A stretch of 64,000 nt of DNA from contig JAHBVR010000021.1 of the NCBI GenBank assembly GCA_019637395.1, positions 62,001-126,000 on the forward strand. The letters are read 5' to 3'. Origin of the DNA: Vulcanimicrobiota bacterium. GTDB taxonomy: Bacteria > Vulcanimicrobiota > Xenobia > Xenobiales > JADMJV01. The notes beneath the pieces were generated by a model. It did not search any database and was not told where the DNA came from. It saw nothing but the letters and a program-made list of their open reading frames with translations. Below, in pieces: positions 17,785-26,318 of the stretch. The first letter of the stretch is position 1. The number at the start of each line of letters is the position of its first letter. Position numbers and translations under genes: made by a program.

Positions 17785-19166
17785 AGCTGGAAGCGGCTGC
17801 CCTGGCCTAAAACGGAGTGCAGGTGCACGTCGCCGCCATGGGCGCGCATGGCCGAGCGCACCAGGGCCAGGCCCAGGCCGTGACTGGCGCTGGTGCGCGA
17901 GGTATCCACCCGATAGAGGCGGTCGAAGAGGTAAGGCAGGTGATCGGGCTCGATACCCGGGCCACGGTCCTGAACGGCCAGGATCCACTCGTTGGAATGT
18001 TCGAGCCATTCGATGCGCACCGGGAAAGTGCTGTACTTACTGGTATTGGAAAGCAAATTGCCGAGAGCCATCTCCACCAGCCGGCGGTCGGCCACCAGCA
18101 CGGCCTCGGGCGGAACCTGAATCACCACCTGATCGCGCGGATGGGCGGTGAGATGATACTCCACCAAACTTTCCACCAGCTCGCGCACCGGGATTTGCTG
18201 CGGCTCCAGATGCGGCCGGGCGGCTTCGGTGCGGGCCAGTAGCAACAGGCGCTCCACCAGCGTACTCAACCGCTCCAGTTCTTCCACGCTGGAGCCGAGC
18301 ACTTCTTGATAGACTTCCAGACTGCGCTCCTGGGCCAGCGTGACCTCGGCCTGGAGCAGCATACTGGTCAGGGGAGTGCGCAGTTCGTGGGCCAGGTCGG
18401 TGCTGAAGTGGGACAGCCGCTCCATACCGACCTGGATTTCGTCAAGCAGGCGGTCGAATTCCTGAGCCAGCGGCGCCAGTTCTTGAGGCCAGCGGCGCGA
18501 GGAAAAGCGCTGGTGCAGTTGATCGACCTTGAGTCGCTGCACCAGCCGGGTCATCAGCGAGAGCGGACTCAGTCCGCGCCGGGAAATCAGGCCGGCCAGG
18601 AAGGCGGCCAGCAAAACTCCCAGTCCGACCAGCAGAGTCAGCGCGCGACGATAGTTGGTCAGGGTGCGGCTCTTTTGGCTGGTGTCCAGAGCCACCAGCA
18701 GCCGGATGCGGGCGGTGCTGCCCTTCTCGCGCACGGCCCAGGCTTCCACGATGAGAAAGCTCTCTGTGCCTTGTTTCCAGACGGTGCCTTCGCCCAGCTT
18801 GCCCTCGTTGTAGATGGGCATCTGGCTGATAAACTCCGAGCTCAGGGCGGGGAAACGGCGCGTTTCGTAGAGTTTCTTGCCCCGTTCATCCTGAATGCGC
18901 AACTGGTATTGGTGAAAGTGCAGTGCTTCCATATCCAGGGGAATTTCGCGCTGCAGCGTTTTCAGCAGATCCTCATTCTGGCGAAAAATCGTTTGTAACA
19001 GGGCTACCGTATCGTCAAGCACCCGCGTTTCGTCCCGGCGAAATTCCTGGTCGAGCAACCAGTAGGTGGTAGAGCCGAGGGCTGTCAGCAAGAGGGCGGC
19101 CGAGACCGCGAACATGACGGCCAGGCGGAGGACCAGACTGTTGCTAGGTTTTTTGGTTGGATTCAA
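17736..19166 (-). CDS. Sensor histidine kinase of the OmpR/heavy-metal type
   Basis: 476 residues: a transmembrane segment at about 13-33, a roughly 140-residue extracytoplasmic sensor, a second transmembrane segment at about 174-193, a HAMP-like linker, HisKA with FSTDLAHELRTPLTS (His260), and HATPase_c with NLLSNTSKYS, DRGPGIE and HGLGLALV. The layout resembles CusS/IrlS-type sensors. It starts with a TTG that overlaps the end of the response regulator by 23 nt, so the two are coupled. The signal cannot be told; the divergent neighbour is a SulP anion transporter. Confidence 0.93.
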   Translation of the reverse strand: MNPTKKPSNSLVLRLAVMFAVSAALLLTALGSTTYWLLDQEFRRDETRVLDDTVALLQTIFRQNEDLLKTLQREIPLDMEALHFHQYQLRIQDERGKKLYETRRFPALSSEFISQMPIYNEGKLGEGTVWKQGTESFLIVEAWAVREKGSTARIRLLVALDTSQKSRTLTNYRRALTLLVGLGVLLAAFLAGLISRRGLSPLSLMTRLVQRLKVDQLHQRFSSRRWPQELAPLAQEFDRLLDEIQVGMERLSHFSTDLAHELRTPLTSMLLQAEVTLAQERSLEVYQEVLGSSVEELERLSTLVERLLLLARTEAARPHLEPQQIPVRELVESLVEYHLTAHPRDQVVIQVPPEAVLVADRRLVEMALGNLLSNTSKYSTFPVRIEWLEHSNEWILAVQDRGPGIEPDHLPYLFDRLYRVDTSRTSASHGLGLALVRSAMRAHGGDVHLHSVLGQGSRFQLHFPRPKASTTFHSAG

Positions 19167-19830
19167 GAATGTAACCGGCTCCCCGGACGGTACGGATTAA
19201 CTTCACGGGAAACGGATCGTCCACCTTTTGGCGCAGGCGGCGCACGGTCACATCGATCACGTTGGTTTCCGTTTCGAAGTTCAGCCCCCAGACCTTCTGC
19301 ACCAGGTCCTTGCGCGTGACCAGGTGTCCGGGATTCTCCACCAGCAGACACAGGATGCGGAACTCTTTCTGCGTGAGTTCAATATTCTGGCCCTGGCGTT
19401 GCACCGACTGGCTGGAGTAAATCACGGTCAGGTCTTCCACGTGGCGCACGTCCTGAGCCACGCTCAGGGAACTGCGGCGCAAAATGGCTTCGATTCGAGC
19501 GGAAAGTTCGGCGAAGGCAAAAGGTTTGGTCAGGTAGTCATCGGCCCCGGCCTGCAAGCCATTGACCCGATCGTGAATGCGATCGAGGGCGGTCAGCAAG
19601 ATCACCGGAGTGCGGTGGCCGCCGCGGCGCAATTGCTCGAGCACGCCCAGCCCGTCCAGGCCCGGCAGCATGCGGTCGAGAATGACCAGTTGATACGAGC
19701 CGTTGCTGGCCATTTCCAGGCCGGTCGTCCCATCATGAGCCAGATCCACTCGATAATGGAGTTCCTCCAGACCCTTTTTCAGGTTGTCCGCGATCTTGCG
19801 TTCGTCTTCGATAATTAGCAGTTTCACCAT
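19144..19830 (-). CDS. OmpR-family response regulator
   Basis: 228 residues: a receiver domain with acidic pair ED (8-9), phospho-acceptor Asp52 in VILDRMLPG and Lys in LTKPF, then a winged-helix DNA-binding domain (about 130-225) ending IRTVRGAGYILE. It precedes and overlaps its kinase. ATG 19830 is preferred; a TTG at 19869 would add 13 residues. The divergent SulP gene begins 105 nt away, so this regulator could control it from the shared intergenic region (inference). Confidence 0.94.
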   Translation of the reverse strand: MVKLLIIEDERKIADNLKKGLEELHYRVDLAHDGTTGLEMASNGSYQLVILDRMLPGLDGLGVLEQLRRGGHRTPVILLTALDRIHDRVNGLQAGADDYLTKPFAFAELSARIEAILRRSSLSVAQDVRHVEDLTVIYSSQSVQRQGQNIELTQKEFRILCLLVENPGHLVTRKDLVQKVWGLNFETETNVIDVTVRRLRQKVDDPFPVKLIRTVRGAGYILESNQKT

Positions 19831-19935
19831 AGCAGTGTAGCAACCCGCCGAGTCCGGGGGCTCTGACAATCTTGTAATCCTTTCTTGATTTCCCGTCTGA
19901 TAGTTTGGGCCGTAACCCTAATCAAGGAGTTCTTC

Positions 19936-21525
19936 ATGTCAGAAATCCCCGCAGACGGCCTCGAGGGCCTGAAAGCGAATTGGAAAACCGATCTCATGAG
20001 TGGTTTCCTGATTTTCTTGATCGCCCTGCCGCTAAGTTTGGGCATCGCCCTGGCTTCGGGCGTGCCACCCCTATCCGGAATCATCGCGGCCGTGGTGGGC
20101 GGACTGGTGGTCTCGCTGACCAGCGGCTCTTATGTCACCATCAATGGTCCAGCCGCCGGCCTGATCGTGGTCATTTTGGGAGCGGTCAACTCTCTGGGCG
20201 GAGGGATCGAAGGCTACCGCTACACTCTGGCCGCCATCACCATTGCGGGAATCCTGCAGATCATTGCCGGCCTTACCAAAGCCGGCAAGCTCAGCACTTT
20301 CTTCCCCTCGTCAGCCGTGCACGGGTTGCTGGCCTCGATCGGTATCATCATCATCGCCAAGCAGACCTATATCATGTTGGGCATCAAACCGGTAGGGAAA
20401 ACCGCTCTGCAACAACTGGCCAATCTACCCGCCTCGCTGAGCCTGGCCAATCCGGAATTGGCCCTGATCGGCTTGCTCACGCTGGCAACTGTGGTCCTCA
20501 TGCCAATGATCAAGCCGCTCAAGAAATTTCCCGCTCCGCTGGTGGGCGTGGTCATCGGCATGTGCCTGGCCACCTACTTTGACCTGAGTCATGAACACAC
20601 TTACCTGGCCTTTCAGAACCATTCTTACACGCTGGGGCCCGATGCGCTGGTCACTTTGCCCGGAAATCTTAGCGAAGGCATCGTTCATCCCGACTGGTCA
20701 AAGTTGGGAGAGCTGGCTTTCTGGCGCGCGGTGATGATGATTTTCATCATCGCTTCCTTGGAAACGCTGCTCTCCTGTGCGGCCGTGGACAAACTCGACC
20801 CCTATAACCGCAAGGCCAATCTGAATCGAGACCTGACCGCCATCGGCATCGGCACGGCTGTCTCCGGTTGGCTGGGCGGACTGCCGATGATCGCGGAGAT
20901 CGTGCGTAGTTCGGCCAATGTGAACAGCGGCGCCAAAACCCGCTGGTCCAATTTTTTCCACGGCTTCTTCATGCTGACCTTCGTGTGCCTGGCTTCGGGA
21001 TTGATTCACCGGATTCCGCAGGCTTCGCTGGCGGCGATTCTGGTCTTTACCGGTTTCCGGCTGGCCTCGCCCAAAGAGTTCAAGAAGACGATGGCCATCG
21101 GCAGCGACCAGATGCTCATTTTCGTTACCACCATCGCCGTCACGCTGGGGACCGACCTGCTCATCGGCATTCTCTCGGGCGTGCTGGTCAAGCTGGTGCT
21201 GCACCTGGTTCGCGGCAACAGCCCGGGCCAATTGCTCAAGTGCGAAATGGACGTGCGCCTGGACAACAACGCCGCCATCTGCAACGTCAACGGCACGGTG
21301 GCTTTCACCAACCTGCTGCATCTCAAGCAGAAACTCGAGGCCATGCCGGGGGGACTGGACGTCAAGATCGATCTGGGCCAGACCCGGCTGGTGGATCACT
21401 CGGCCATGGAGTATCTGGAAGGCTTTCAACACGACTATGAGCGCAGCGGCGGCCAGGTAGCCGTAGTGGGTCTGGAAGGACACCGCAGTCAGTCAGCCCA
21501 CCCGCTGGCGGCAAGAACTAAGTAA
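19936..21525 (+). CDS. SulP family anion transporter with STAS domain
   Basis: 529 residues. About ten to twelve hydrophobic segments span residues 15-405, beginning with LIALPLSLGIALASG, and include SGSYVTINGPAAGLIVV typical of SulP carriers. A STAS domain occupies about 425-515 (FTNLLHLKQKLE, DHSAMEYL). SulP proteins carry sulfate, bicarbonate, dicarboxylates or other anions; the substrate is not readable here, although the short N-terminus and LPLSLGIA fit the bicarbonate/sulfate-type bacterial group. ATG 19936 follows AAGGAG by 6 nt. Two separate two-component systems flank it. Confidence 0.95.
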   Translation: MSEIPADGLEGLKANWKTDLMSGFLIFLIALPLSLGIALASGVPPLSGIIAAVVGGLVVSLTSGSYVTINGPAAGLIVVILGAVNSLGGGIEGYRYTLAAITIAGILQIIAGLTKAGKLSTFFPSSAVHGLLASIGIIIIAKQTYIMLGIKPVGKTALQQLANLPASLSLANPELALIGLLTLATVVLMPMIKPLKKFPAPLVGVVIGMCLATYFDLSHEHTYLAFQNHSYTLGPDALVTLPGNLSEGIVHPDWSKLGELAFWRAVMMIFIIASLETLLSCAAVDKLDPYNRKANLNRDLTAIGIGTAVSGWLGGLPMIAEIVRSSANVNSGAKTRWSNFFHGFFMLTFVCLASGLIHRIPQASLAAILVFTGFRLASPKEFKKTMAIGSDQMLIFVTTIAVTLGTDLLIGILSGVLVKLVLHLVRGNSPGQLLKCEMDVRLDNNAAICNVNGTVAFTNLLHLKQKLEAMPGGLDVKIDLGQTRLVDHSAMEYLEGFQHDYERSGGQVAVVGLEGHRSQSAHPLAARTK

Positions 21526-21527
21526 CT

Positions 21528-21545
21528 CCTGGCCGAAAGGCCAGG
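21528..21545 (+). promoter_or_regulatory. GNRA-loop hairpin masking the ribosome-binding site of the next gene
   Basis: CCTGGCC-GAAA-GGCCAGG is a perfect 7-bp stem with a GAAA tetraloop. It begins 2 nt after the SulP stop codon and ends 2 nt before the response-regulator ATG, and contains the only Shine-Dalgarno-like purines (GAAAGG). A ribosome terminating on SulP would open it, so the arrangement suggests translational coupling. Confidence 0.55.
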
Positions 21546-21547
21546 CC

Positions 21548-22219
21548 ATGAGGATCCTGGTGGTGGAGGATGAGGAGTCGCTGCGCGAGTCTCTGCGATT
21601 TTTGCTGCAGCAGGCCCACTACCAGGTGGAGACGGCCGCAGACGGGTTGCAGGGACTGCACAAAGCGGGGGAGTTTCAACCCGACCTGATTTTGCTCGAC
21701 GGTATGTTGCCCGGGCTGGACGGAGTGGAAGTGTGCCGCCGCCTGCGCGGCCTGCAGTTCTCCGGCATTGTGCTGATGCTGACGGCCCGCGGCGAGGAGA
21801 TCGACCAGGTGCTGGGCCTGGAAGGGGGTGCCGACGACTACGTGGTCAAGCCGTTCCGCCACCTGGAGTTGCTGGCGCGCATCAAGGCTCACCTGCGCCG
21901 GCGCGAGCGGGAGGCCGAGCCGGGCCTGCGCAGCGGGGATCTGGAAATCTTTCCAGAGCGCCATGAGGTCTGGAGAAGCGGTCGCAAGCTGGAGCTGACT
22001 CCCAAGGAGTTCGCTCTGCTGCACTTTTTGTCTGAAAATCGGCGCAAAGCGCAGAGCCGCGAGCGCATCCTGAGCGCCTGTTGGGGCTACGAATTCGACG
22101 GCGAGGCCCGGGTGGTCAACGTGACGGTGCAGCGCCTGCGCGAGAAGATCGAAATCGATCCGGCCCAGCCACGCTATCTGGTGACGGTGCGCGGGGTGGG
22201 CTACATGTGGGATGTTTAG
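21548..22219 (+). CDS. OmpR-family response regulator
   Basis: 223 residues: receiver domain with Asp51 in LLDGMLPG and Lys in VVKPF, and a winged-helix effector ending LVTVRGVGYMWD. The ATG lies 22 nt after the SulP stop behind the hairpin at 21528-21545. The 3' end overlaps its kinase gene by 8 nt, so SulP, regulator and kinase form one transcription unit. Confidence 0.95.
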   Translation: MRILVVEDEESLRESLRFLLQQAHYQVETAADGLQGLHKAGEFQPDLILLDGMLPGLDGVEVCRRLRGLQFSGIVLMLTARGEEIDQVLGLEGGADDYVVKPFRHLELLARIKAHLRRREREAEPGLRSGDLEIFPERHEVWRSGRKLELTPKEFALLHFLSENRRKAQSRERILSACWGYEFDGEARVVNVTVQRLREKIEIDPAQPRYLVTVRGVGYMWDV

Positions 22220-23594
22220 CAGCCTGCGCGTGCCGCTGGCGCTGGCTTTCTTTTGCACCATCGCACTGACGCTGGCCCTGGCCGAGACGGTGCTGCTGGG
22301 TGGGGTGCGCCAGACCTATCTGGACAACGCCCAGGCTGCGCTGGAGCGCGACTGCGGTTTTGTGGCCAACTTGATGCGCCGGCATATGGATCAGACGCTG
22401 CTCAGCCCGGCCGCGCGCAAGATGATCACCGATGAAATGGCTCAATTGTCGGTCAACATGTCGGGCAGTATGTGTATTGTGAATTGGCGGGGCGACATCC
22501 TGGAGGACAGCGCTCACCGCCGGGGGCAGAACGTAGCCCGGAGAGAGGAAGTGGACGCGGCTCTGCACGGAACACCCGGCCTGCGCCTGGGGGATTTGGA
22601 AACCGACCCCACCATGTACGTGGCCGTGCCCATGCTGGCTCAAAACAAGATCGTGGGCGCCATCTATGGGAGCCGTTCCCTTTCCGAGTTGCAACTGACG
22701 TTGGTGCAATTGCGCACCAGATTTTATGAACTGGCCCTGGGAGTTTTGCTGGGTGGCATGGCTGTAAGTTTGCTGCTGGCCCGCTGGTTGACCCGGCCGC
22801 TGCGGCGCCTGACGGAGGCCGTGAAGCGCTTCGGGGAAGGCCACCTGGACGAGCGCATCGGCATTCGCTCACGAGACGAAACAGCGATTTTAACGCGGGC
22901 CTTCAACTCCATGGCCGACAACCTGGAAGTCCAGCAGCAAACTTTGAGACGCTTTGTCTCGGATGCTTCTCACGAGCTGAAGACCCCGCTGGCTTCGCTG
23001 CGCAGTCTGATCGAGGCTCTGGAGGCGGGGGCGCCGCGCGAGCAGTTTCTGGGCATGATTCATCGCGACCTGGACCGGATGGAGCGTCTTATTGCGAACT
23101 TGCTCGATTTGCATCGTCTGGAGCAGGCTGCCATCACCTTCCGAATGCAACCCTTAGAGCTGGAACCTTTCCTACAAGAATTGGCCGACGAGCACGGGGC
23201 CCAGCTGGTGAGACCCTGTTCGGTGACGGTGGAAACGGATGCCGACCGGCTGCACCAGGTGGTTACCAACCTGCTGGTCAACGCCCGCCGGGCGGCGCCG
23301 GAGGGTACGGTGTGCCTGGGCGTAGGGGAGGGGATGCTCTGGGTGGAGGACGATGGCGTGGGCATTGCCCCCGAACATTTGCCTCACCTGTTTGACCGCT
23401 TTTACCGGGTGGACGGCAGCCGCTCGCGGCAACAGGGAGGCACCGGGCTGGGACTGGCCATCAGCAAGGGCCTGGTGGAAGGAATGGGTGGAAGATTGCG
23501 CGCCCACAGCGACGGCCTCGGCCGGGGAGCTCGCTTCACGATCGAGTTCAACTCCAGAAGCGGACCACGTCCTGCAGAGATTCCCGAGCCTTGA
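22212..23594 (+). CDS. Sensor histidine kinase
   Basis: 460 residues: a transmembrane segment at about 8-30, an extracytoplasmic domain (31-165) with PAS-like/double-Cache character, a second transmembrane segment (about 172-190), HAMP (LTRPLRRLTEAVKRF), HisKA with FVSDASHELKTPLAS (His254), and HATPase_c with NLLVNARRAA, DDGVGI and GTGLGLAIS. It pairs with the preceding regulator. The last 47 nt overlap the convergent PLP decarboxylase gene. Confidence 0.95.
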   Translation: MFSSLRVPLALAFFCTIALTLALAETVLLGGVRQTYLDNAQAALERDCGFVANLMRRHMDQTLLSPAARKMITDEMAQLSVNMSGSMCIVNWRGDILEDSAHRRGQNVARREEVDAALHGTPGLRLGDLETDPTMYVAVPMLAQNKIVGAIYGSRSLSELQLTLVQLRTRFYELALGVLLGGMAVSLLLARWLTRPLRRLTEAVKRFGEGHLDERIGIRSRDETAILTRAFNSMADNLEVQQQTLRRFVSDASHELKTPLASLRSLIEALEAGAPREQFLGMIHRDLDRMERLIANLLDLHRLEQAAITFRMQPLELEPFLQELADEHGAQLVRPCSVTVETDADRLHQVVTNLLVNARRAAPEGTVCLGVGEGMLWVEDDGVGIAPEHLPHLFDRFYRVDGSRSRQQGGTGLGLAISKGLVEGMGGRLRAHSDGLGRGARFTIEFNSRSGPRPAEIPEP

Positions 23595-24735
23595 GCAGGG
23601 ACAATTCGCCCCGCCGCCATCCCAGCACCAGCGGCAGCGCCCGGCTGCAGTGGCGCGACCACATTCCCAGGGTATAGGCCCCGATATCGTGCACCACCAC
23701 CCAGTCGCCGGGCTCGATGCGGGCCAATGGGACGTCGCGGCCGATCACGTCCCCGCCGAAGCAGAGCGGGCCGACCAGCGTCCAGGGCTCGAGAGGGCCG
23801 GCTTTGGGCCGACCTTGAGAATCGAAGACCTCCATGCGGTTGAACCAGTCCTGGGGCGCGTAGGCCAGGCGCAACAGCATGTCGGCTCCCACGTGCAGCA
23901 CCGCCATGGGCGAGGGAACACCCTCCTTCACATATTCCACGCGCGAGGCTACCCAGCCCGATGGCCCCTGAATCCAGCGGCCGAATTCGCTGATCAGGGG
24001 GATCTGGCCAAAGCCTGGACAGGCCTGGCGTAAAGCCTGAGCATATTGCTCAGGCTGCGGGCCTTCCCCTAAATTGCGATAGTTGACGGCCAGGCCGCCA
24101 CCCATATCGAAGAACTTCAGGTTGAGCCCTTGCCCCGCCCGCCACACGCGGGCCACCCCATCCACCAACTGTTCTAAAGGACAACCCTGCGAGCCCACAT
24201 GCAAGTGCAGCCCGCCCAACCAGGGAAATCGTTGAAAAAGGGCCGGCAGGTCGCTTTCCTCAAGCGGCATTCCGAACTTGGAGCCGCGGTTGGCCACGCT
24301 GGTCATGGCAATAGAGCCGGAGCCCACCTGAGGATTAACCCGCACTCCGATGGGATAGTCCGGCTGGAGCCGATCGAGGCGTTCCAATTCCTCGAGGTTG
24401 TCGGCATTGAGGCGCACCCTCAGTTGGAGAGCCTCTTTTAGCTCCCACTCGGTTTTGGCGGGCGAATCGTAGACGATGCGCTCGGGAGCGCAGCCGGCCG
24501 CCAGAGCCAACTGAACCTCTTCCCAGGAGGCGGCCTCCAGGCCGGCTCCAGCCTCCACCAGCGAACGCAGCACCCCCACCAGCGGATTGGCTTTGATGGC
24601 CACGGCGTGGAGTTCGGCTTCGGGTATGGCCTTGCGAATGCGCCCCAGGCGTTCATGCATGACGTCCAGGTCGTGGACGATGAAGGCGGTGTCCCGCTCG
24701 CTCAACTGGCCCAGGGCTTTTGGCAGTGCTTCCAT
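23548..24735 (-). CDS. Group IV PLP-dependent decarboxylase (LysA/ornithine decarboxylase superfamily)
   Basis: 395 residues with an alanine-racemase-like barrel followed by a beta domain. Visible are the PLP lysine in AIKANP (Lys48), GLEAAS, KFGMP, HVGSQG, the phosphate-binding MGGGL, the beta-domain cysteine in PLCFGGDVIGRD, and HDIGAYT. Family members decarboxylate diaminopimelate, ornithine, arginine or siderophore intermediates. The GAYTLGMWSRHCSR ending differs from ordinary LysA (GAY.xxMASNYN), so the substrate is left open. It has no biosynthetic neighbours. Confidence 0.88.
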   Translation of the reverse strand: MEALPKALGQLSERDTAFIVHDLDVMHERLGRIRKAIPEAELHAVAIKANPLVGVLRSLVEAGAGLEAASWEEVQLALAAGCAPERIVYDSPAKTEWELKEALQLRVRLNADNLEELERLDRLQPDYPIGVRVNPQVGSGSIAMTSVANRGSKFGMPLEESDLPALFQRFPWLGGLHLHVGSQGCPLEQLVDGVARVWRAGQGLNLKFFDMGGGLAVNYRNLGEGPQPEQYAQALRQACPGFGQIPLISEFGRWIQGPSGWVASRVEYVKEGVPSPMAVLHVGADMLLRLAYAPQDWFNRMEVFDSQGRPKAGPLEPWTLVGPLCFGGDVIGRDVPLARIEPGDWVVVHDIGAYTLGMWSRHCSRALPLVLGWRRGELSLLKARESLQDVVRFWS

Positions 24736-24804
24736 TTGGGGGAAATTCGCCTGTTACCGTTTTGTGACCTACGTGAGTCCGCCTCGTGTTTCGGGCTGCC
24801 TACC

Positions 24805-26280
24805 ATGAGCTCAGAAAGTGAGGTTTGTGTGATCGAACACCTGGAATTCGTAGTCCATCGACTCTTGGAGCTGGTGGGCGGCTGGATGTGCGCGCTGGCC
24901 ATGACGGTGGTGCTGGCCCTGGCGGCTCTGGCCTTTCTGCTGCTCAATCTGTTTAAATTTGACCGCGACTCGTGCCGCGCCGCCATGCTCAGGATCTCCA
25001 GGGCGATGCGCGGCAGCTGGGGCTGGTTGCTGACGGGGGGATTGCTGTTGCTGCAGATCTACGCCCTCTCGGAATTGCATCAGGGCTTTCAGCAGCGTTT
25101 GAAGCAGCAGGGCAAAGCCCAGTACGTGGTCGGGGATGAAGCCGGGGGCGGCCCTACCACCCAACGCGCTCCCAAAGTTTCCCTATTGGAAAGCCAGGAA
25201 ACCGTGGAAAGCGTCACTCTGCCGGAGGATTTCGATAATCTTGAGCATCTGCCGGTGTGGAATCCCGAGCCGGCTCGATACGGCGGCGCTCCCACCATCG
25301 AGCTGAAAAGCGAAATCGTCAAACAAGGCAAAAGCCATATTCTGACCCGCACCTTTGTGCGCAACCGCTATGTGTCCAGCAAACTGCAGGGCTCGGACAT
25401 TCGTCTGAAACTGGCCTTCCAGGATCCGCGCACCGGCGCGGCTCAACTTTATAAAGCCGATTTTCAAGCCAGCTATACTTTCGCCAATCCGATGAGCGAG
25501 GCACGCCGCCTTCACTTTTCTTTTCCGCTGCCGGACAATAGCGGCACCCTCTCTCACTTTCGCTTTCGTATCAACGGACGGGAAGTGCCCACACCCGATA
25601 TCGAGCAGGGCCTGGAATGGGAAGCTGAATTGCAACCCGCGGAAAAGTGCCTGGCGGAAGTAGCCTATCTGCATCAGGGAGCCAAATCCTGGTCTTACGA
25701 CCTGACCGGGCGGCGCGAACCCATCGCCGATTTTCATCTCAAAGTCGAGGGCGATCGCGACGAGCTGAAATTTCAGCGCGGCTCTCTCTATCCGAGCAGC
25801 CTGGCCTCAGGAAAATGGGAATGGGATTTGAAGAATCAAATTACTTCGCAAAGTATCAGTCTTTATTTTCCCTATGTGCCCAGTGAGGCGATTATGGCCA
25901 ATCTGTTCGTCTTTGGACCGGTGGAAATGGTCAGTCTGCTGGCTCTAACCCTGGTTTGGTCTTACCTGCGCTACCGCCGCGTGGGGCCGTGGCGCGCCTC
26001 TCTGGCCAGTCTGGCTACTTGTGGCGCTTACGCCCTGGCCTCTTATCTGGTCGGCTACTTACCTCTCTGGCTCAGTCTGGTGCTGGCTTTTTCTCTGGCC
26101 AGCTGGCTGCAGTGGCGGACTCTCGGAGCCAGTTTATGGATTGTAGTGGTGGCGGCAGCGGTGGCGCCGCTCACTTTTCTGGCTCCCGGCCATACCGGCT
26201 TGATGCTGACCACCTTGGGCTTGCTGGTGCTGACTCTGGCGGTGCGGGAAACTTGCCGCCGGGAGGAGGCAGTGGGCTGA
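24805..26280 (+). CDS. Membrane protein with large extracytoplasmic domain, CreD-like layout
   Basis: 491 residues. Two hydrophobic segments near the N-terminus (about 27-52 and 68-86) are followed by about 280 mostly beta-type soluble residues (to about 370). Four or five closely spaced transmembrane segments make up the C-terminal 110 residues. Long extracytoplasmic domain plus C-terminal helices is the layout of the CreD family, but no diagnostic motif was recognised. ATG 24805 lacks a clear ribosome-binding site; a GTG at 24829 has TGAGG 5 nt upstream and is a credible alternative. Confidence 0.6.
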   Translation: MSSESEVCVIEHLEFVVHRLLELVGGWMCALAMTVVLALAALAFLLLNLFKFDRDSCRAAMLRISRAMRGSWGWLLTGGLLLLQIYALSELHQGFQQRLKQQGKAQYVVGDEAGGGPTTQRAPKVSLLESQETVESVTLPEDFDNLEHLPVWNPEPARYGGAPTIELKSEIVKQGKSHILTRTFVRNRYVSSKLQGSDIRLKLAFQDPRTGAAQLYKADFQASYTFANPMSEARRLHFSFPLPDNSGTLSHFRFRINGREVPTPDIEQGLEWEAELQPAEKCLAEVAYLHQGAKSWSYDLTGRREPIADFHLKVEGDRDELKFQRGSLYPSSLASGKWEWDLKNQITSQSISLYFPYVPSEAIMANLFVFGPVEMVSLLALTLVWSYLRYRRVGPWRASLASLATCGAYALASYLVGYLPLWLSLVLAFSLASWLQWRTLGASLWIVVVAAAVAPLTFLAPGHTGLMLTTLGLLVLTLAVRETCRREEAVG

Positions 26281-26318
26281 GAATTGCAAAATAGTGGAAG
26301 ATAGTGTTGAATTAACGG

